A stretch of DNA of 64,000 nt, taken from contig MNCI01027001.1 of assembly GCA_015680685.1 (NCBI GenBank), positions 61,718 through 125,717 on the forward strand, written 5' to 3'. Source of the stretch: Gnetum montanum. Its lineage: Eukaryota > Streptophyta > Gnetopsida > Gnetales > Gnetaceae. Below the pieces are notes generated by a model that saw only the letters and a list, made by a program, of their open reading frames with translations, was not told where the DNA came from and made no database searches. Made by a program: the position numbers and the translations under genes. Position 1 is the first letter of the stretch. Every line of letters begins with the position of its first letter. Below, one piece after another: positions 57,486 through 64,000 of this stretch.

Positions 57486-59055
57486 TGTAAAAGGAATTCT
57501 AAAATTGGTCAGATAGATCCAAGAGGTCTTAGTGGATGTAAGTAAAAAATTATAATTTCAGTTTCTAAAAGTTACTTGAGGCATCATTATATTTATTTAT
57601 ATAATTCTTCTAAGGTATAATGTTGGGTATATGTTTTGGGGTGTACTTACACTCATTCTTTTGGATCACATCTACTTAATGCATGTGATGTACAAGATTT
57701 TTTTTGTTATTAACATTATTTTTAGGGTTTAATTTTCCTTACTTTCTCCATGCAACCTTTAATAAGGTTTTGATGTAGTTTCCTTATCCTTTCTTTGTTC
57801 CAAATTTAGTTAAGCTAGAGAAGTGGAGAATGACTTTAGTGAAAATGTGGGGTGTGAGAATTGAAACTATTGTAGGAGAATGTTGGAACCCAAAATATTT
57901 TTTAAACAATATTTACCTCTCCAAGATATATAATTAAATTAGAACTTTATAACTCAATCTTATCTGTATAACTTGGTATTGTCTAGTAGACACACTTTTT
58001 GATGTGGCATGACTAAAGTGGCAGTTTGACTTTCACGACCTTGACCATGGAAGTAGGTAGGTGGGTGATGCAGATGTGTATGCGTGCAAGGTTAGAATTT
58101 CAAAATTTCACTAAGTATCAGCTACATACTTAACTTTAAAAAGATGCTAGAATATGTTTACTTATGGTGTCATTGGTATTTTGATAATTTAAAATTATTT
58201 ATTATTAAAATAGAAAATACAAGTTTGTTAGTATAAATATAATATACCATAAGACTTTAAAATGAACATCAACATTAAATATATTGTTATTAACTTATTT
58301 TATAATATAAGAATAAAAATTGTAAAACATACTTAAAGATCCACTTATTTTTCTATTTAAACATCTATTTATTTTGATATTTTGAAATTAAATGACACCT
58401 TTGAAATATCAAAGTGTCATATTAACACGTTTTTAATTTTTTTTAGCGCTATGATGACATCTCATGTTCAAAAATTAGCTTATTTTACACCAAACTCATG
58501 CAAAAACACCTAAAAAAGGTGTCAAATTCCAACCTTGTATGTGCTTATTTGTAGCATTGGAAAGCTAAGAGAACATTTGGTTGGCAATTAATATTTTTAG
58601 TAAGAAAACATGAATTCATAGTAGGCAATCCATACAATACCAACACATTAAGTCATGGTAAGGTGGCATTGCATTGGAGTATTTCATCAATAGAGTGGTG
58701 TTCCCAACATGATGCTTCTGTTAACTATACACAAACTGCAATGGTGTCTCAAATTAATATACCCCTTAGCCTGGTAACCCCTAGTCACAAACTTCTATAA
58801 ATCTTGAGTGTACTTGTGTTTCAATTAGTTTAGCTTCCAACAAATTAATATACCCTTTGAAATTGAACTTAGGATTTGCATACCATATACCACTTGCCAA
58901 GTAAGCAATGCTTGCCAAACTTGAAATTGAACATGTCACTTACAAACCATAAGCAATGTGAGAAAATGATTTTCTTCCTAATATTGTGATGTAGCATAAT
59001 TAATGTTTCTATGATAAATTTATTTCATTTAAGAATATATAAATTTGATTATGTA
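57486..59055. other. AT-rich intergenic DNA
   Basis: No gene is seen. A degenerate minus-strand SINE-like fragment (CCAAGATATATAATTAAATT) lies near 57,923. The rest is A/T-rich and featureless to me. Confidence 0.45.
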
Positions 59056-59059
59056 ACTA

Positions 59060-59115
59060 ATATCATAGGTAGCTTAAGTGGTTAGCTCATAGCGGTTACT
59101 AGTTCAAATCATATT
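59060..59115 (+). mobile_element. tRNA-like SINE head
   Basis: TAGCTTAAGTGGTTAGCTCA (A-box-like) is followed 12 bp later by ACTAGTTCAAATC (B-box-like). It is too diverged to be a functional tRNA gene. Confidence 0.45.
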
Positions 59116-59361
59116 ACAGCCATCATTATATTTCTTTGTAATTCTTCTAATCTATTGTGCTAGCTATAATTGTTGGTTCCAATACCTTAGTGATGTTCAA
59201 TAAAGCATTACTCATATGATTAATGTGACTTCTTTCCTTAAATTGTTGAAGCGTCATGCGCAAGTGCCAAGACTTAGCTCAGTACACATATACTTCACAT
59301 ATTTCTTGATCATTTATTGCTGTTGTACTTTTCTATAAAATAGGATATTACAGGCAGCAAA

Positions 59362-59414
59362 TGAGTCTGCGGGTTTCAAAACATTTGCGGGAAGAGGGCG
59401 ATCTCAACAGAACG
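59362..59414 (+). other. Exon-like segment of unknown origin
   Basis: A short open stretch (ANESAGFKTFAGRGRSQQN) lies between an acceptor-like ATTACAG and a donor-like GTATGT. It has higher GC content than its surroundings and is not part of the duplicated TatB copy. It could be a 5' exon of TatB or a captured exon. Confidence 0.25.
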
Positions 59415-59972
59415 TATGTGAGGAAGAATCAGTGGCAATCTCGTTTAGCACGATAAATACAGATTGTATCACTCGAATTTGGCGTTTTTGCTCTTCAGAA
59501 TTTGTACGAAAGTTCTTGGGTTTTGTTTCAATGTAAAATAGGGATTTGCATGAGCCGTTGAAGCAGGAGGGGTCAAGTAGGTAAGTGCTGGGTGATGTTG
59601 TGAACAATCCCCAAAATATGTGTTTTTTCCCCTCCGAAGGGTGGAAACATGGTATTGCTGATTCAATAGGTTCATAGAACAGCTCACAACATGGTATCCA
59701 AAGGTTTAGTAGTTCTAGGCATAAATTTTATTTAGTGTGGCTATTTTACTGATTTGGAAGCTGAGCTAAATATGTTTATTTCAAAAAGTTATAGTATTCT
59801 AGGTTACACACAAAATGTCATGGTTTTGAATCCCAATGTGCCATTAAAATCTAGCTGAATATTGTTTTGACAGAAGATGTGTTGCTAGTATGAGATTTTA
59901 ACTTACCTTGTAGTCTTTTTCTGTTCACTCTTATCATGTAGTTTTTTTTGGGCCTTAATTTTATGTTCTCAG

Positions 59973-60031
59973 GCTATTTTGTGCAGGAGAATTTTTAGTT
60001 AAATAATATTGGGGGCAGGGATACCTAAAAG
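59973..60031 (+). other. TATB: TatB 5' UTR with upstream intron
   Basis: A likely 5' UTR intron runs from GTAAGT (59,581) to TTCTCAG (59,972). The same sequence occurs in the duplicate at 47.9-48.3 kb, where the donor has become GTCAGT. Confidence 0.5.
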
Positions 60032-63000
60032 ATGTTCTCATATGGCGAAATATTTCTTCTTCTAGGAGCAACAATTGCAGTTGTTGGTAAGGATAAGAAT
60101 TCATGCTTGGGAAATTAATTGCAACCGAATATGAACCAGTATGACTCAAATTGTCATGAAAAAAAAGTGCAATTTATACATCTTCCAATATTTCTCACTT
60201 TTTATTTTGGATTATCGGTAATAAACATTATCAATTTATTTCAGGACCAAAAGATGTTCCAAAAATTGCTAAAGCTTTTGGTAGATTAGCAGGTCGAGCA
60301 GTTGGCTATGTTCAAAGTGCTCGAGGGCAGTTTGAAGATATATTGCATCAATCTCAGGCTAATCAAGTATGTTGTTAGTTATCAAACTTTTGTATTATAT
60401 CTATCATGGGTCTGCTTTGATATTAAAAATTTAATATTGTTATTTATTGACTTTTGTATTCCTTAGATCCAAATCAGCTCATTGAAAACCTTGAAAACTT
60501 GACACTATTTATTTTTAGTGTCAAATTGTGCTATTTGCCCTTGAATTTTTTGAATTGCAGTTTATGTACCCTTGATATTTTGTTGTTGCTAATACCTTCC
60601 TAATCAGGAATTGATTCTTTACCTTCCTAATCAGGAATTGATTCTTTCTTCTTCCAAAGGTTCTGTGTCTTCAGTGATTCTTTTATGGGTCATTCTCTGT
60701 GAAATCCAGTTAACATTTGGCTTAATTAATCCAAGGGCTCTTGGCTTGTAGGAGCAGAATTTTCTGTTGCTGAAATCATTGGCTACTCTTTGATTCTGAA
60801 TATGGGTGTTCTCTGTTTGATTTGGCTGATGCAGATTGTTCCTATAGTGCCTATGGATTCACTTTACTGTATGCCATCTTCTTTTCTCTAACCCTTTTCT
60901 TTATCACCCGGCTTAGCTATGCTTTGCAAATATTTTAATACTGCAAGTATTCTATGTATGCCCAAACTTGCCAAAGGAATGATAATGAAAAGCAAGCATG
61001 GGAAAGCAGCTGCACCTATAATGTATTGTATTTTGCAGCTTCTTTGTTCAGTTATGGCCCACATCTGTTTTCTCATGTATCTACAGAATATGTGTGCTCT
61101 TTCTTTGCTCATTTAAAGCAACCATTTTTTAATTTTTTGGGTTCTTAATTCCACTTGATTTTCTTGCATATCCTCTTCATTCATACTCACCTTTTCTCCT
61201 GTTTTTTGTTTTTTCATAAATATATCATTTATTGCATATGTAATGAATATTTTATCATGTTTATTTTAGCTTTGTATGTAATAAATCATTGATTATGTTT
61301 ATAATGTTTTGCTGATTCATCACAGGAATATTTGCATAGACTAATCTCCTCTTGAGAAACCGAGATTGAATTTAGTATTACACTATAAAGAGAAAAAAGA
61401 CTAAAAAAAAAAAAAAAACCTGAGGAATCTATTGGGCATGCCAGTTGTATGATTGAATCAAATTTAAAACATAAAATTAGTCCCCATGTAAGCAGTTTCC
61501 AAGACTTTCAAGTGAGATATGCCTAATCTTCTATCTCTGAATTTCATTATTTCTGAAACAGCTACCTGAAATGTCCACCGATTCATTTCTTGCAATTGAA
61601 AAATTGGAAACGGTCCCTCTTACATGCTGTGACATTGGGAATGTATTGGTGGTTTAGAATCATTCTATCAGTTATTTGAAAAATGATCCTGAGTTCTGAT
61701 GTGCCTGTAATCAGCAAATTTTGCTTCAAGGCTGCCACATTTTTTTGATATGTCAAGCTTTGCATTGTATTCTCAAATTTGAAATCAAATTCATCTAACA
61801 GGGAAAAAATTTGTAAGATTATTTAAATCTTGTGTTGTGTTATTAGATTCAGAGATTGCTTTCTTTGACAAATATTAATTGCTTTTGTACATGATAGACA
61901 ATGGATGGAGACCAAGATGCCCCAATTTTCTCTGATTTTCTAATTTATGAATTTGAGCTAAAAAGATTTCTATTGAGCTTTTGCAAATTGGTGAATCGTG
62001 GGTCACATTACAATATATAATCAAATTCCCTGCCTTATGTAAACTACTTACGAATTTTTCCAGCTATCCTATATGTAGTTGATCAAGAACTTTTCATGCT
62101 GATTTAAACCCAACCATTGCAGTTATGCTCAAATGATGATAATAAGTTAAATTGCATCCATAAATTATGGGACAAAGTCTTGTATATAATGATTGCACCA
62201 AGGCTAAGGATAATGGAAAAGCCACACAATTCTTGGAATATTTGTTCTTGCAGTTATGCTCAAATGATGATAATAAGTTAAATTGCATCCATAAATTATG
62301 GGACAAAGTCTTGTATATAATGATTGCACTAAGGCTAAGGATAATGGAAAAGCCACACAATTCTTGGAATATTTGTTCTTGCAATATTTGGTGGAGCATA
62401 AATTTGAAATTGTTTAATCTATAGTTGAGAAAGCAAAGATATGCATGCAGCATGAATCTGGCAGGTACTAGGTGAAAATGTGCATTTGAGACATGATGTT
62501 TGAACTTTTCAGGTGCACAAGGAGGAGCTACAGGATACCATGGCACAGTTGGATGCAATTCGACATGAGATCAGAAACATATCATTTATGAATCCTTCGC
62601 CTTTGGTTCGCAATATAATGGAGAATGCCGAGTCAAGGCCTTCAAATGGTGGCAATAATATGGAAGGTGTGTAAAAAGCACAGTTCATTTTAAAATTGAA
62701 TCAATCTGGGTACAATCCAATTAAACTAAGTTATGTTATGCTTATTGTGCTGAGCATTTGACTTAATATATTGTAGCATGCATCCATGTAATGGTTTCAT
62801 ATTTAGAAATTGGGGGAAAAAAAAAAGACTAAATTCATTGCAGTTGTTTTCATTGGCTTTCATTTATGGACCATTTTAAAAATATAATAAGAAGTATGCA
62901 AAACTGACATTGTCATTAGCAGTTGTTACAATTTGTAAAATATTATAATAGGGGACAACAAATTTCTCATGACTTAATATATTGTACTTTTCTTTTAATG

Positions 63001-63883
63001 TGACTATCTTAAACTGAACAGTTGTCTCTAAAAAGGAAGAACTTTTGGTTAAAAATTGTGATAATTAATGTTCATAGTTTACCATGCCTCTGACCTCATG
63101 AACATATATTTTGGTTAAAACCTGTGATAATCAGTGCTCATATTTTACCATGCCCCTGATCTTATGAACATATACTGTCAGGCACACTCTCATGCAAGTG
63201 TTAACCCTTTGTCTTGGCCTTGCTTTTTTGATGCATTGATACATTTTTAGTGTTGATACAGGCTTTGTTGATTGAATTATAGGGCCAACACAGGCTGATG
63301 GCTATAATAACACAGTCAAAAGTATTCCCAGGGTATGGTTTAATAAAGATGTCATGCAAACATTAATTTTGAGCATATTTTCAGTGGCATTGCATTTAAT
63401 AAAAAGTTTTGTCAGGTAGACTGACATAGAGTAGCTTTTTTAGGCTGTGAAATCAGACTCTGTTTATGGAACATTGCACTGTAAAGCAGAGGCATATTCA
63501 CGCATAGCATAAGCATCAATGGAATCTTCAGGTTCCAGTTTTCAGGTCTTGCAGAAACAGAACAGCTTTCCTAGTTCACTAGGACCTGATCATATTACTG
63601 TTTTGCCAGTATCTGCAGAGAGTGCAGGGCTATTACCGAAACGCAAAGGTATGATCTGCTGACCAACGAGATGATTGAGAACCAGTTGCATATTATTGTT
63701 GTGGGTTGTGGAGATTAAAAATTGCAGGGAAATGTTGCAGAGTTAACAGGTTCAGATGTGTTCTTAGAAGCTATTTTGGAGGCTGATGTAGCACATCAGG
63801 CAAAGGAATTTTTTAAGCAGACAGAAGCCCAATCAGATGCTACTGCTAGTGATGTGAATACTAAAAAGCAGACAAAAGCCTAA
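60032..63883 (+). CDS. TATB: Plant mitochondrial-type TatB (Sec-independent translocase subunit)
   Basis: TatB works with TatC to move folded proteins across a membrane; in plants this type is assigned to mitochondria (the Arabidopsis At5g43680 kind, from memory). Exons: 60032-60086, 60245-60366, 62513-62666, 63283-63332, 63546-63648, 63741-63883, about 208 residues in frame. The N-terminal membrane helix is MFSYGEIFLLLGATIAVVG. Then come the hinge and amphipathic helix GPKDVPKIAKAFGRLAGRAV, GYVQSARGQFEDILHQSQ, a second helix ELQDTMAQLDAIRHEIR and the C-terminal PVSAESAGLLPKRK, LEAILEADVAHQAKEFF. Exons 1-3 are secure. Exon 5 may extend left to 63,492, but then a TAA at 63,510 lies in frame. 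Exon 6 may start at 63,728, but then it is out of phase. A broken 5' duplicate lies at 47.8-49.7 kb. Confidence 0.85.
62119..62380. repeat. 131-bp tandem duplication in TatB intron 2
   Basis: Copies at 62,119-62,249 and 62,250-62,380 differ at about one base (CACCAAGG/CACTAAGG). The long minus-strand open frame here (62,094-62,558) owes its length to this duplication. Confidence 0.93.
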
Positions 63884-64000
63884 TCATGTCTTTGCTGATG
63901 ATTTGAAAAGCTAGAATTGAGATGAAAATCTGTTTTCTTTTCATTTCAATTATTTCTGAAGCATTTGCATTTCACATCTTTATTATATACATTGATGATG

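Noticed and set aside
59060-59115. Functional tRNA gene
   Set aside because: A-box and B-box-like words are present, but no acceptor-stem pairing or anticodon loop could be drawn. It is a SINE-type relic.
62094-62558. 154-codon minus-strand open frame
   Set aside because: It lies over a 131-bp tandem duplication in TatB intron 2, and its length comes from that duplication. It shows no recognisable domain.
63510-63512. TAA as proof that TatB is a pseudogene
   Set aside because: An in-phase acceptor at 63,545 skips it and keeps the frame to the end, so the stop alone is not decisive.

Overview
The window looks like a piece of a large, repeat-rich flowering-plant nuclear genome. It is AT-rich and contains spliced genes with plant-type GT/AG introns, long LTR retrotransposons decayed mainly by transitions, tRNA-derived SINE-like pieces and a LINE tail. 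No bacterial, organellar or CRISPR-like organisation is visible. I cannot name the species.

Layout. 1-6.4 kb: minus-strand gag-protease remnant and long LTR of a Ty3/gypsy element (A). 6.7-15.0 kb: plus-strand Ty3/gypsy element (B), truncated at both ends, with pol, a ~2 kb non-coding spacer, a ~950-codon third ORF (ORF3) and the start of a 3' LTR. 15.2-21.2 kb: a second gag-protease fragment (C) followed by tandem repeats, including an ~188-bp array of 11 units. 21.8-23.0 kb: a copia-type gag remnant. 23,395-46,544: a complete but dead Ty3/gypsy element (D) with two LTRs, a tRNA-Asp-type primer site, gag, protease, RT, RNase H, integrase, spacer, ORF3 and a 5-bp target duplication (ATGAT). 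Element E (34,662-44,593, minus strand), also with two LTRs, PBS and target duplication (ATTGG), is inserted into D's ORF3. B, D and E belong to one family; E has lost ORF3.

46.5-64 kb is the gene-bearing part. RRP36, a nucleolar rRNA-processing factor, has nine coding exons with an open frame (51.5-55.6 kb). A plant mitochondrial-type TatB gene follows at 60.0-63.9 kb. A ~1.9 kb direct copy of the 5' part of TatB, with its two exons broken, lies at 47.8-49.7 kb on the other side of RRP36. SINE-like elements, a LINE tail, an inverted repeat and a GC-rich patch lie between them.

The most interesting signal is in the B/D/E family. All three copies keep, after pol, an internal polypurine-tract-like motif, a conserved non-coding spacer and a 3' splice-site module. 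That module is a branch-point-like motif 24 nt before an AG that directly abuts an ATG. In B and D this ATG opens ORF3. The arrangement suggests that ORF3, in the position of a retroviral env gene, was expressed from a spliced subgenomic RNA.
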